Shown here piece after piece: positions 42,541 through 54,691 of a DNA stretch of 64,000 nucleotides. The stretch spans positions 1,669,159-1,733,158 of the forward strand of contig NC_090622.1 in assembly GCF_004359215.1 (NCBI RefSeq). The letters run 5' to 3'. The notes beneath the pieces were generated by a model. It searched no databases. It worked only from the letters and a program-made list of their open reading frames with translations, and had not been told where the DNA came from. The translations under genes and the position numbers were made by a program. This stretch comes from Bremia lactucae. Its lineage: Eukaryota; Oomycota; Peronosporomycetes; Peronosporales; Peronosporaceae. The stretch's first letter is position 1, and every line of letters starts with the position of its first letter.

Positions 42541-44340
42541 TTGCTGGAAGAGGGGACCCGAAGGGAATTGATACAACGAGTCTGCCACGCTGGCACCGAC
42601 ACACGCAGAACCACCGCAGCGACCACAATGGCGACAGACGTCACGACGCCCAACGGGTATGCCGAAGAAACATCACTTGAGCTGTCAAACTCCGTGCGTG
42701 ATAACCCACCGGATACTACGACATCATCTCCACGAGAAGCAGCTCACGAGGACGCAAACAACTCTGATGCGAAAGATCATGAGCGAAACGACCTACTCGG
42801 CAAGCTGCGTCGCAGGGCTTCACGCAACGCGCTGCTCAAACATCACTCGAAAAAAACCCACGTGGTATGCCAGCTCTGCGAACTGCCGCAAGCCGCAAGA
42901 GCATGCACAAGGACTGAAGCGTGCTCGCGCGTCCAACACACCACCGTCATCCCTGGTTTTTACCAACGTTCATCATGCCCCACTTGAGACGATTACTGCC
43001 GACACCCCTTTATCAGAAACAAAACCACATTGTGCGAGTGAAACACGTGACGACGTTCCCATGAGACCCACAAGTTCGAGCCATACCGGCTAGCAAGACT
43101 TCCACTGTGTCCATCGGACCCCCAAGGAGACCACAAGCGTCGTCGTGATACTTGACTCCCACGGACAAGTGACCAGCTACTTGCAGTGAAGGTTTGGCCC
43201 GTGGCCGACTACGCGGAAAACCTCCAACGATGTCGAGAGCGAGGAAGACCTATGGAGCAGGTCGATGAATGCCCACTCGTTCTTGATGACGATACTGACG
43301 TCGGCCGACAGGCTTACGAATACCAATTCCGCCAGTGGCTCACCGCCATAGGATATCCCATCCCGAAGTCTCTAACATGCCGCATCGGCTCGACTGGTTG
43401 GCGCTTCGACGTCTTCGATATCACATGGCCAAGGCGGTTGCTGATCGGCGGTGGGATGTCTATCGTTGTATCGACCGAGACAGTCCCACCCCGACGTTCA
43501 TTATCAAAGAAGTCATCATAAAAATTCTATAGGGGAGGCCACCCCACGACATCGACCCGAAGGGCCCTTTAGGCCCGGTTAGCGCGGACCAATTGAGTGG
43601 AAATGCCTATAAGCATTCAAGAGGTCCGCGCAGTCCTCCATGAGGTGGTCCTCCGGTTTAAACGTATTATGGACCTTCGGGCAGCCACGCCACTTTACCC
43701 AGAACTCCAGCCGTCCCGCCTTACTGCGATGTCCGACCTATTTTTCCACATGAATTTATCGCTCCCCGTCGTGACCCAACAAGGGTTCAGGAGGACAGAT
43801 CAAATCCAGCATGGTTCATCGCGTTCGTCTGGGGAGTTACGACCCCTTCAGTCACTGGCTTCCTGCCAGGATCGCTTGGCTGTATGTCGAAACAACCTAT
43901 CTGCCTTGAGGGATCATGTCCGCGTCCTCGAGGACCATGATCATGCTGATGATCGTCGTGTAAACCATTGTGAGGAATCACAGAGCCGTCATCGACATCG
44001 CTTAAAACAGCTTGCGACACAGCTCGGCACAGGATGGGGTATTTGACTGCGACGATGAACAAGGACTTGAATGACCATCAGCGTTGGCTGGCTTCGTTTT
44101 TTTTGATCGGGTGGAGATCCTTGAGCGCCACCTTGCGAGCTCAACACAGGCTCCTGCACCTCGTTCGCGCCATTTTGCGTACCCCTTCGGTCATCCGTCG
44201 TACCCTTCGGGACCAACTGCGAATCCTTCATGGACAACCGGTCATCCACCAAGTGAGGAGTCTGCTGCGCCCGAGCGACCGGTAACCTTCGTCAGATGAT
44301 GGGAGAATTTTGGCGTCTGCTTCAGACCGTCCGCCGGATC
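42541..44340 (+). pseudogene. Gag-like region after the short LTR
   Basis: Frames at 42541-42987, 43186-43521 and 43597-44046 are rich in R, T, H and D and separated by stops. One has a heptad-like stretch (NNLSALRDHVRVLEDHDHAD) as in gag N-termini. No capsid or knuckle motif is recognised, so the call rests mainly on position after an LTR. Confidence 0.35.
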
Positions 44341-44479
44341 AAGACTAATTAAAGGGAAATATTTAAATTGGTAAAATAATAGTCTCCAAAACTATGTTGA
44401 TTATATTCCGGCAATATTGTTAAATTTTTATTAGTTATTCCTATCCACTTTTTTTAAATTATTAACTAATAAATATACC

Positions 44480-47410
44480 AAATGATCTATCCTAACCACA
44501 AATCATCTCGATATTTTGCCATGTAGCAAAAAAGGTAGGCCTTGAGCATGCTAACATAGAATGCCTGGTGCGTTGCCATAGCCGATGGCAAGTTCAAGGT
44601 GTAGCCGTTGCCGTGCACGCTAATGAACGTGAACGGTCCCACGAAATGCTTCGTACTCCCGACAGATGATACCGCGTGCATAGGTAGGTTTTTAGCATTA
44701 AGTATAACCAAATCACCAATCTAAAACACTTGCGTATTCCAACGACTATGACTGTCACTGTTTTCCTTTTGAAGGTCTTGAGCAGCAGCCATAGCGTCCC
44801 TGACTCGTAGCCTAGTGGCTTCACCAGTTTCAATAAACGTCAGCATCTTGCGTTTTCACCGGTGGTCGAACCCCATTTAGGCCTCTCAGGTCATCGGCGA
44901 CAGCCACCTCCCCATCCACATTAGAAGTTATTGGGAGCGATAGGGGAGTACGCAGATGTTGCAACCCATTTACATAGAACGGTGAACACCCTGTTGATGA
45001 ATGCACCGCATTATTCATTGCGAATTCCGCTTGCGCTAACTGCGCACTTCATTGGGATAGCTCATCCACACAAACACTGCGACACACATCCTCCAAAACA
45101 CGGTTGACTCGTTCGGTCTGACCATCGTCTGCGGATGATCCGCCGTCGACATATTCAGTCGAAAAAAATGTTGCCAAAAGGCGGACACGAACCGAGGATA
45201 TCGATCACTCACGAAAGACTCCAAAGTTCGTGATGTCGGAACACGTTGTCGATGAACAGCGATGCCGCATGCGGTGCCGTAATGCTTCGGCGAACCGCCA
45301 CTAGTCACACCATCTTGCTGAGGCGACAAACAAACACCATAATGCCTGTACGGCCATGCCTATTTGCTGGAAGATCGAAAATGAAGCCCATGCTCACTGA
45401 CGCTAGCAGTCCACGGGACCGGCAAGCGTTGTAGCGGCGCTGCCGAAGACGAGAGAGGCTTCACTCGTTGACAAGTCTCGCACGTCTTGATTTACGACCG
45501 GACCCACTTGTACATGTGGGGCCACCAGAAGTCATGTGCCATAGACGTACGTATTTTCGCGCCCCAAATGTCTACTATTCGGCGTATTATGTGTCTCATA
45601 AAGGATTCGGTGACGTAAGTCTTCGTCGTTAGGGACGACCACGCGTGTTTCTGCCCCCAGATTCACACTGTACAACAGGAGTCCATCGGACAGACTATAC
45701 CGATAGAAATGTGCCTGCCGGCGCTTCGTCAACTTGACGGCTTCCGAAGTGGCGCTCAACGACAATACAATCACTTAAAAATCGGGGTCTTGAACATACG
45801 CGTTGCGTATAAGCTCGAACACTGATGATTGAAGATTCACAACGTCTGCCAGTTCGTAATCAGGACGTCTCGACAGGGCGTCCGCTAGCACATTCTGCTT
45901 TCCTGGCTTGTAAGCCACCGAAAAGCTGTAGTTCGCAAAAAACGACAACCATCGTGCCATGCGCTGTGACAAATCGGGTGAATGAGTCGCCGTCCTCAAT
46001 GAGGCATGTCGGTATAGACGACAAAGGATTTGCTGCCCAGCAGGTGAACCCGAAACTTGACAAGGGCGTACTTCATTGCTAGAAGTTCCTTGTCGTGCAC
46101 TGGATAATTCTTCTCAGCGGCCCTGAGCTGCCGCGATTAAAGCAAAATTACCCGTTCATTACCATTGGCATCGCGCTGCAACAGAGCACAGCCAATGGCA
46201 AAGTCTGATGCATCACAGACCACACTAAATGGACGATCCTAGTCCGGCAACGCTAATATTGGTGCCCACTGTAGGCTCAACTTAATAGCTTCAAAAGCTT
46301 GTTGGGCCTCCTCAGTCTACGACCAGACCATATCGTTCTTTAGCAAGTTGGTCAAATGCCTGGCCATATTTGCGTAATTCTCGCTGTGCTTGTGGAAACA
46401 ATTCTCGAGACCCAATCACTTGCGTAAATCCTTCTATGATGACGGCGTTGGCCAGTGTGCAATTGCACAAATCTTCTCTGGATCCGCACGGATTCCACCC
46501 TTCCCATTCCAAAAAATGAATATTTTTCGCCCCAAAGAGGCACTTGTTGATATTCTCGCGCATACACATCAACATCGCTCGAAGGTGCTCGATATGCACC
46601 TGAACATCCCTATTACCCCCTTCAGCCTTGCTGTGAACGAATATATCGTCGAAATGCGTCTGCGCGAAGTGCCGCATCGGCGGAAAGAGCTGCGTAACCA
46701 GCCTATCAAACGCAGCTGGTGCTTGGAAAGCCCCTGGGGCATGGCAACCATTCCCACAACATCCCACTGGGAGTACTCACTGCTGTGAGAGGAATATTTT
46801 ATTCCATCATGAGTAATTGATAATAGCCGTCGACCATGTCGAGTGCGCTAGAAATACTGCATCCGGCCATGTTGCTCTGCAACACAATTTTCTGAGGAAA
46901 TGGCGTAGATGCCGGAATTGTGACCGCAAACATCTTTTAAAAGCATGAACATGCGCAATTTCCCATTGGGTTTACGCACCCAAAACGTCGGCGACGAGTG
47001 TGGCAATTTTGACTCTCGGAGACAAGGCCTGCTGGGTGCTTTTCCGCAAAGAATGCGTCAATAGCGTCCACTTGCTCCTTGGGCAGTGGAAATTGGCGTG
47101 TCGTAGAGTACTTTGTACCCGGCTCCAGATCAATCTCGTGGCGTTTACCCCGATCTGGAGGTAGCATCGAAGGAGGGTATTCCGAGACCACATCCGCAAA
47201 GTCCGTCAACAGAGAATAAAATGGATCCCTTGGATCTTTCAGGATGGTCAAGCCGCTCCTCTACTGTTGATGAGCCTTGCTCTACTCTGGTGCTGGCCAA
47301 AGGGATAACGACGAATTTATCGATTCTCCGAACAAGAAAAATTGCGGCCGCAATACGAAGACATGCTTTTGAAGCAGTCCTTTTAGCCACTGAATAACAT
47401 TGCCTCACCC
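44480..47410 (-). mobile_element. Degraded Ty3/gypsy pol, minus strand
   Basis: Leftward: protease end (47400-47150), RT start (DFADVVSEYPPSMLPPDRGK, HEIDLEPGTKY, 47200-47090), RT core (46790-46330, FDDIFVHS), RNase H (46260-45900, with YKPGKQNVLADALSRRPDYE at 45930), integrase (45330-45040, FVSDRYPRFVSAFW, ADHPQTMVRPNE) and the pol end (44711-44500, NLPMHAVSSVGSTKH.VGPF). Gag and both LTRs were not found. Frames are broken in most domains. Confidence 0.82.
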
Positions 47411-47505
47411 AACTTCCTTCAGGCTCTCCTGACGATGAAAGTCAACTTTGAATCGAAAGCCTTGACTGCGATCCATCAACTTGATGATTGAATACGGCCA
47501 ACAAC

Positions 47506-47580
47506 GTCGTCTGTCATGGAAATGACCGAGTCGATGCTTATTGACCAATAAAGTCGTCTATCATGGAAATGACCGAGTCG
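47506..47580. repeat. Two-copy tandem repeat, 47-bp period
   Basis: GTCGTCTGTCATGGAAATGA (and on to CCGAGTCG) at 47506-47533 recurs with one change at 47553-47580. Confidence 0.7.
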
Positions 47581-47699
47581 TTCTAAACACCACGCTTCTC
47601 AACAAGCTCTTGACGGTCTTGTGTTTTCATATAAGAATGTCGACGGTGGGTGCAAGCTCCTCAAACATGTCATCTATTATTTATAAAAACATTTTTATT

Positions 47700-48430
47700 T
47701 CTAATATAAAATTTTATTATTTTTAGATAATATTAAAATATCCGGCCACACTTTAAAAAAAGAGGCGGAGTGTCCTCTAGCCTTTAGCAGCGCTGTGGCA
47801 CTGCAGATTGCTGATAGTGGAGACAAATTCGCCGAGATCGCACAGCTGCACGTAATAAACTGCGTGCTTTGTGCAACGCGCCCGGATGAAGTTGCAACAT
47901 TCCGCACAAAACGGACAAGTCTTATAAGAATGGCGATCCGTCAAAGCGCAAAGATATCTTTGAACGTGTGCAAAGTGGTAGACGTCCTCTGACTCGATCT
48001 GGGAGCTATCTCGAGCTACTAAGGTCTTATCTATTTTTGAATGTCGATTTTGCGCCAGCCATTTTCACCAACAATCACTGGATTCAGTATATCACGCGGC
48101 ATCCGGTTGAATGGGTTCCAATGCACCACACGCGGCTTCTTCATCCCAAACCCGCTTCTACGCTCTTGCTACGAGACCTTGGATTGTTCTACATTGAACA
48201 ATGGGGTGGAGTTTATTGGCAAGGTTATCTATTAGACGACCTTGAAGAACTTTGCAACCTCGAAGGCTTCCACTCGAAAGACTCTTTGGTTCTCCAGCTC
48301 CAGTTTGTTAACGGTGAGGTGGCGGTGGGAGCAGGCAGCTTACCCGTCATAATCAAATCCTTCTTGGCTCAATCAATACGGACAAACGTCAGTGCTCTTA
48401 ATGTAAGCCAAACTGTATCAAAATGAATGA
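47700..48430 (+). pseudogene. LINE ORF1 C-terminal fragment, plus strand
   Basis: Reads FTNNHWIQYITRHPVEWVPM, HHTRLLHPKPASTLLLRDLG, then QWGGVYWQGYLLDDLEELCN and LEGF. The same peptide appears at 61590-61870 (plus) and at 50617-50378 (minus). It belongs to the first ORF of the LINE family in this window. Domain unknown. The fragment sits head-on to the minus LINE that follows. Confidence 0.65.
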
Positions 48431-49280
48431 CCACCTATGTGGCTCGGTGAGCAGGCAGTGATGGCTGTTTAAAAGATCTTTTTGAACTACCTACACTGGT
48501 CGCGTAAGATTAAACACGGCACTGGTCTACTTCATCAAGCCACACGAGGAAGAATAGCCCATGCGGTCTAGCAGCCTGAACATGTAATTCTAATTGACTC
48601 GATTGACCGATTTCTAAAAGTCAAGAACACCACGTATGCCTCCTCGTCGAGACTTGCTGCAAGGTCTTGGAGATCAGCAAGAAAACGCACGTGATGGTGG
48701 ATTGAGCGGAGCGGACAGTTCAGTTCTGATCAGAGGGGATTTCTTTCCGATATTTTTTGTAGGCGGAACGTCCGCGCTTTTGACAGCATCTATACATCGA
48801 CTTGTATGAGCAATGGGATAGTTGCCTGGATCAAAGCGTGAACCTTTTTGGTGCAATAGGACAACAGCTGACTTTCGCTGCGATGCTAAGCGTGTCACGC
48901 CCGAAGCGATCGTAGAACACCAGAGCGAGACAATCCCGAATGTTGCTGGCGTGACTTGATAGAAAGCCGCAATCAAGCCAAGCCGTCTATCCCAGGAGAC
49001 GATGTTCCCTTTATATATCATACACATCACGGTAGTTTTGATTCGGCTCTGTCCGATATCTTACGGCAACTTCGTCAAGTGCAACTCGAGCGCTATCGAC
49101 TGCTTCAGTGTCTCCATACGAAGATTCCTGCATATTTTGCAGCTGCTTCTTAATTTTTTTTTACTTCTCCTAAAGCTTGCCTGCGTTTGATACTATGCGC
49201 AGCTGATTGCGGATGGCTTCAGCTTGACGCTTATTTGCCGACACGACTTATGGATGCTCAAGAAGGTACCGTGGAAACTT

Positions 49281-49553
49281 TCAGTAGCCCCTGCCATGGA
49301 CCTGAGATCCTGACTTGAAACTGACACTGTGCGCAATGTAGTCACCGGTATGCTTGAGGTTGAAGTACTTGGCATCGTGAAAGACCTGGTTGGACGATTC
49401 AGACATCAGTATGTAGTCTAGTCTTTCAAGGCATAGGATCGGTAAAGCCAGGGGAGTGTTCAAATCACTAAGCACAAAGTGGGTTGCATTATCATCAAAC
49501 CTTCTTGCGTCCAGGCTTAAGTATAATGAATATTGTTTTGTGTGCTTGTCCAC
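49281..49553 (-). pseudogene. LINE endonuclease fragment
   Basis: FDDNATHFVLSDLNTPL is the GDLN catalytic box of APE-type endonucleases with S for G. LERLDYILMSESSN is the DYI box. HTGDYIAHSVSFKSG corresponds to the SDH-like C-terminal box, read SHAGDH in the plus copy. Confidence 0.7.
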
Positions 49554-50120
49554 AAGAGCTTACGCGTTGTTGATGCAGATAGAAGAAAACTCAATCATCA
49601 CTCGCACAACGAAGTAACGGTCAGAAACTGATAAACGCGGAGACTTCGGCAACTGTGTCGAAGCCAGAAAGTAGGAGCGCAGCACTGTGAGGATGCCATT
49701 GGTTCCACCGCTAGTAGGTTGATCCAGCAGTGCTTGTTGTCACTAAAAAAACATTTTGTGATTGAGTGTCGATTCAAGATGGAAGCGGAAGGTATCGAGA
49801 GGGTGACGGTTTGCAAGCTTAGTCTCGTAAAGACAAGAGACAAAGCGCTTGGAGAGCAGCTGTTCGATCAAAGTTGTCCATTTTTTCTCATGCCGTTGGT
49901 GTTCACTGTCAGATCACTGACATTTTGTTCAGGAGATCTTGGGGGCCAAGAGCGTGTGGTAAGACCGCCCGCTACCACTGCATCGACCTGTCTTATGTTG
50001 AAGATTTATGTCTTTATCGAAAGTGTTGCGCTTTATGCGTTTGCGTGTATAGGAGAAATATAGCAAGGGATTGTATGACAAGTATAATACGGAAAAATAG
50101 TGTGTGCAAAATCATGCGCT

Positions 50121-50184
50121 GTTGCTCAGTCGGGTAAGGCATGGCAGTGCCATCCCACAGGTCACCGGTTCGATACCCAGCAAC
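50121..50184 (+). repeat. tRNA-like sequence, probable SINE head
   Basis: The ends GTTGCT and AGCAAC pair. An A-box-like GCTCAGTCGGGTA and a B-box-like GGTTCGATACC lie at normal spacing, and ATGGCA..TGCCAT forms the anticodon stem. The loop is not standard, so it is not a working tRNA. The sequence after it may be a SINE body. Confidence 0.55.
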
Positions 50185-50377
50185 GACAAGAAGTAAAACC
50201 TTCGAGAACTGGTGTTTAGGGTTCACCAGCGCTGTACTGCCAGACAGTGACGTCACCCAGTTTATAGTGGTCCACGTATGTGGGAAAGGAGGTGCATTGA
50301 ACGATAGGAAAGAGATAACGGTAGGACAGAGTTAACGGTAGGATCGAGATAACTAAAAATACAACTCACTTTCCGGT

Positions 50378-50905
50378 TTATAATCTCGACCGTAAGCCCA
50401 TCTTCATGCTCATAGGATAACGTAATTTAACATCTTCTACGACCTGTAGCTTCAACACCGATTCATTCATGAGGTATGCACCTTCAAGCTTGCGCTGCTC
50501 TTCAATTTCTTCGAGTAGGTGCCCTTGCCACTGGACTTGACGCCACTGATCCATGCGGAGAGGCTCAAGATCTGAGCGGAGCAGTCTCAGGAGCGCGTTG
50601 GGATGTAGCAGCCGCACATGGTGAGCCGAAACCCATTCGACAGGCTCGCCGGTGACGAACTGAATCTAATGGTCTTTGCCGAAGATCGTCGGAGCGGCTG
50701 ACATCAGCGCACTTCTAAAAACAAACAGCGCCTTCGTAAATCGTGTGAGCTCGTGGATCTGATCCATACGTGTCCACCACTTTGCACATGCCTTATACAA
50801 GTCTGTGCACTTGTAAGGAACTGACGATCTCATCACTCTCATCCATTTTGCGCTTAACGTGATGTCTTCGTCTGACATCGTTGCACTTAGTACGCGGTTG
50901 ATCAT
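50378..50905 (-). pseudogene. LINE ORF1 C-terminal part, minus copy
   Basis: RLLHPNALLRLLRSDLEPLR and QWRQVQWQGHLLEEIEEQRK, then LEGAYL, parallel the plus-strand copies at 48130 and 61650. Confidence 0.65.
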
Positions 50906-51566
50906 GTACAGCTGCGCCAGTTCGGCAATCCCTAGAGCGACATCGCACTGTTGAAAAATAATGCTTCCTTCAACACCTTCTTAAGAACGTCGTCCGGTTT
51001 TATTTTTTAGCGTTCTCAGTAATCTTCAGGCGCAAACTACCTTTCCATCGGCTGCCTCGAAAAGTCCAGGAAGCATTAAGTATCGCGGCGTTCTTATTGT
51101 TCATCATCGACTCTGCCACGTTGACTATCGGTGTCGCTTTCTTCACCTTGAGAATTTTTGGCGCTTCTCGACAAAAAAGGCTGCCTCTGTTGACGACTTA
51201 AGAGCATCCGGAATCGCGATGTCGGCTGGGTTTCTCCGGGGACACTTGCCGTACTTGGCTTCGACTGTCGCTCAAATTTCGTGAACGATGCGTTTATCAT
51301 TTGTAGTTCCGCAAAGTAATTCTTCGTCGTGATGACGTTAAGTTTGTGTGGGACGTGCTTTGTTATCATGCTGGAAAAGTAGACTTCGCCACGCTTGCGC
51401 TTTGTCTTATTCTGTGACGGTCGTAAAACCATTTGTAAGCATCAGCGTCGGTTGCGTTTTGCATGTTGGACTTGGGTGGTAGTGAAATTAGACCAGAAGA
51501 CTCTTGGAACGTCGATATCGAGAGTGCGTCGTCCAAGTCAATTGCCTCTTTTGCAAGCTGATGAGT

Positions 51567-51710
51567 CGCAGCTTTGCGACCACGTTGAGCTCTTAGGTCG
51601 AGCTGGTTTTTCCCGTTCTCATCGATTTTTGAGTGGACTACGCTGCGAAAATCGAAGAAAAAGGGGAAAACCAGCTCGACATAAGAGCTCAACGTGGTCG
51701 CAAAGCTGCG
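51567..51710. repeat. Long hairpin: 48-bp inverted repeat with a nested stem
   Basis: Arms 51567-51614 and 51663-51710 match at about 46 of 48 positions (CGCAGCTTTGCGACCACGTT and onward). The 48-bp spacer contains a smaller stem (CGATTTT..AAAATCG). It lies in the ORF1 region of the minus LINE and disrupts its coding. Confidence 0.85.
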
Positions 51711-52643
51711 AATTGGTATGAGTAGCGTGCAGCACTGGTACCTTAACGAGACGCTGTGGTGATTTTGGAATTGCGCTTGCCTTGAGTTTGGCTGACTGGG
51801 CTGCACGGGTTGGTGCAGAAGGAACTGATGCGGACGGCTTCGGTTGGACACAGAGAGCGCATCCAGGTTGACCTCATGGTGAGATCAGAAGCCGGATGGA
51901 AGACAATCTGACTAAGACGGTGCATCTTTGCCGTGAGCTGGATGGAGCTTGTTGTCGACGATGACCTGGTCGGAGACTGAGTAACGGGGGACACTTGACG
52001 GATCTAAAGAAGACACGCCAGGTCGCAGACGTGAGATCTGTTGCTGAATTTATATCGCGGAACGTGTCGTCGGTATAGCATCAGGTTCATGTCTGCGTCG
52101 AAGCCATCGTTCGAGATATCCAGGTAGAACTTGTTCGCGAGGACATCAAACGTTTTGAAAGGGCAGATACCTACGAGAATGTTAACAGACGTGCGCTCGA
52201 GGAGTAAGCACGCAGACTGTGACTTTATTTTTCGACGCAGGTTATCGCCCGGCATCTTAGAAACTTGACCAACGAGGAACTCGCTGCACAGCTAGTCGAG
52301 CACGAGAGTGCCGTGCATCTTACTCATGAGTGTGGCCATAATGTTTGGAGGGGTAACGTAGTCAACGCCTTCCCGCTCTCAATCACCACGTCGAACTTGG
52401 CGCGAGGGAGTCGGTATGGGCGAGATTGAATGATACGAGCGCTAATACAGGACCAGTCACCACCAGCTGCATAGTGACGCTCAATCGTCTCGATCGAAAA
52501 AAACGCAAGAGGCATTGAAGCCTCAACTCGACAGCGGGCTGTGTCAAAGGAAGACTTGTCTCGGCAAATGGTCTCGTGATGAAACAACAGTTCGACGATT
52601 GTCGGCCGCGACTTTCAACTGAGCTATATATGGGCCTAGCAGC

Positions 52644-52715
52644 GGTTGTATAGCTCAGTCGTACACCCCACTTCTAATAGTGCTGCGGCTCAGGGTTCGA
52701 GCCCGTGTATGACCA
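52644..52715 (+). repeat. tRNA-Arg(TCT)-like relic
   Basis: The seven-base acceptor stem GGTTGTA/TATGACC pairs fully (with GU pairs), and the T-arm GGGTTCGAGCCC is intact. The expected loop CTTCTAA is present, but the anticodon stem has two mismatches and the D-arm is short. A tRNA pseudogene or SINE head. Confidence 0.6.
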
Positions 52716-52829
52716 TAGCGGTTCTCCTCGTCAGACGAAATTTAAAAGTCACTGTAGTGGGGCAGATGCAAATTTAAACGGTCACAATTAAACCTTCTCT
52801 ATGCTTGTCGATGAATCCCACTTAAAAAG

Positions 52830-53127
52830 GGTCCGGCCCTAGTGCAGTGGTCAAGGACCGAAATGGTGTGCCATAGGTCATGGGCTTAAAACCCGCTCCA
52901 ACCAAATACAGCAAATGCAGCAGACTTTCCGATACCCTTGGGACCCCTGGTATCGTTGAGCACAGATAAGCCCCAGGGCTAGAAGTAAAAAAAATCAGAA
53001 TTTAATAAACTGAAAGAAAAATTCAGATTTAAAAGGATGAGTTCTATAGTATCTTAGCCAAAGACGAGTAGGTATAGGTTGTGTTAACGATAAATGTACG
53101 ACCGACTTGCAACTGAGCTAGACGGGC
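52830..53127 (+). repeat. Composite tRNA-derived SINE, plus orientation
   Basis: Begins with a tRNA-like head (GTCCGGCCCTAGTGCAGTGG, then a decayed B box near GGGCTTAAAACCC). A shared body follows (CAGACTTTCCGATACCCTTG, CAGATAAGCCC, an A/T-rich stretch, then CTTAGCCAAAGACGAGTAGG). It ends GAGCTAGACGGGC, the reverse complement of a tRNA-Lys 5' end. The same body appears inverted three times at 53494-54331. Confidence 0.7.
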
Positions 53128-53229
53128 ACTTCACAATTTGTCAGCTAACCCAAATGTCGACTTTGAGACGAACCCAGCCCAAGATTCCAGCTTTTTCTGC
53201 CCCAGCCGTCCGTTCTTTGCGCTTGCACG

Positions 53230-53478
53230 ATGAAGAATCCATCTGCCGCCCCTTCTCTACCCTTTGCCGACGAGACGACCCTTGTCGCGTCTGGACCGGA
53301 TCTTGTTCTTAAAACTTTCTCGAAGGAGAATCCAGCGATCGCGTCTTGTTCTGTCGCTCCTGGACAGTCTCTCGCTCACAAAGTAAATATCCAGTCCAAA
53401 CCTGTCGCTTTTCTTGAACCCGCTCCTAACAGAAACTTTGAAATGCTCCCTCCTCCAAGTGACCCGCGGAGGCTTTGA
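53230..53478 (+). other. 82-codon ORF between inverted SINEs, function unknown
   Basis: Opens with ATG and reads MKNPSAAPSLPFADETTLVA to PPPSDPRRL. Rich in P, S and A, with no domain recognised. The composition is less AT-rich than the SINEs on either side. Could be a piece of a gag or ORF1 N-terminus. Confidence 0.25.
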
Positions 53479-53493
53479 CCAATTCTGCCAACA

Positions 53494-54331
53494 CGGTCGT
53501 ATGTTTATCGTTAACACAACTTATACTTACTCGGCTTTGGCTAGGATATTCTACAAATTACATTTTTAGTCTATTTTTTTTCAGATTCTTTTTTCTAATT
53601 TTAATTATAGCCCTAGGGTTTATCTGTGCTTAACGATACCCGGGATCCCAAGAGTACCGGAAAGTCTGTTTCATGCATAATTTTTAGCTGATGCGGGAAT
53701 CAAATCCATGACATAGTCGATCCTTAAGCACTACATCAAGTAGGACACCTTGACCCCTGTAGCTCAGTTGCAAGTCGGTCGTGTAATAATCGTTAATACA
53801 ACCTATATTTACTCGGCTTTGGCTAAGATATTAAAAAACTCATCCTTTTAATTTTGTGTTTTTTTTAACTTTTTTAATCCTGATTTAAATTCAAGCTTTA
53901 TAGCTTGTCTGTGATCAACGATGCCCGGGATCCCAAGAGTACCGGAAAGTCTGTTTCATGTATATTTTTAGTTGATGCGGCAATCAAATCCATATCCTAG
54001 TCGATCCTTAAAATCTACACCAAGGCAGGACACCTCGGCCCCTGCAGCTCGGTTACAAGTCGGTCGTATATTAATCGTTAACACAACCTATACCTACTCG
54101 GCTTTGGCTAAGATATTAAATAACTCATCCTTTTAAATTTGATTTTCTTCCAACTTTTTTGATTCTGATTTAAATTCAAGCCTTAGGGCTTATCTGTGCT
54201 CAACGATACCCGGGGTCCCAATGGTATCGGAAAGTATCCTGCATATGCTATTTTTGGTTAGAGCGGGGGTAAATCCCGTGGTCTTTGAGTCAACATGTCG
54301 GTCCTTGACCACTGCACCAGATCGGACGCCT
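53494..54331 (-). repeat. Three head-to-tail SINE units, about 283 bp each
   Basis: Units begin near 53494, 53775 and 54060, each starting (as written) TCGGTCGT..TAATCGTTAA or a close variant, passing through CTACTCGGCTTTGGCTA(A/G)GATATT and TATCTGTG(C)T.AACGATACCC, and ending with an inverted tRNA-like stretch (GTCCTTGACCACTGCACCAG in the last). They are the inverted form of 52830-53127. Between units stands TAGCTCAGTTGCAAG, a plus-strand A-box-like sequence. Confidence 0.75.
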
Positions 54332-54403
54332 GCCCGTCTAGCTCATTCAGTAGAGCGCAAAACTCTTAATTTTGTAATCGTGTGTTTAAGCCCCAAGGTA
54401 CGC
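54332..54403 (+). repeat. tRNA-Lys(CTT) pseudogene
   Basis: GCCCGTCTAGCTCATTCAGT begins a tRNA-Lys-like sequence with the loop CTCTTAA (anticodon CTT). Acceptor pairing is broken at two positions and the T-arm is decayed (TTTAAGC for TTCGAGC). It directly abuts the last SINE unit. Confidence 0.7.
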
Positions 54404-54691
54404 GCTCGGATTCCAAGGTTGCTTGCTATCGTGCCACGTGCTTACCCTGCTAACTGCGCCGCTGACCTATATGCCCCTTTGCCGTCATAGCACGCTGGTG
54501 GAGGATGATGGTATACATACAGGCAAATGTAAGATCACCCACCAATGCTTTAAGCTAGGTGCATGGGTTCTAATTGGCCGTCTATCTCAGTTGAAAGGCT
54601 GTCTTTATTAGTAAAATTAGACAGTATGACCTATCAGTCGCCGTGCTTCACCGGCGGCACACTTGTCACTTATGTGCCTTGTCGGGCGTTC

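Larger units (their letters stand above)
48480..52620 (-). mobile_element. Degraded LINE (APE-type), minus strand
   Basis: Leftward: ORF1 N-terminal part (52587-52330, ERHYAAGGDWSCISARIIQS), ORF1 middle (51850-51090), ORF1 C-terminal part (50905-50378), endonuclease (about 49850-49280, THFVLSDLNT..LDYILMS) and RT (49030-48560, FYQVTPATFG and HHHVRFLADLQDLAASLDEE). The order ORF1, APE endonuclease, RT is that of L1/Jockey-type LINEs. Many frame breaks. The RT is truncated at the left. Confidence 0.78.

Noticed and set aside
50121..50184. Functional tRNA gene
   Set aside because: Outer ends and A/B boxes are present, but the anticodon loop and length do not fit a working tRNA.
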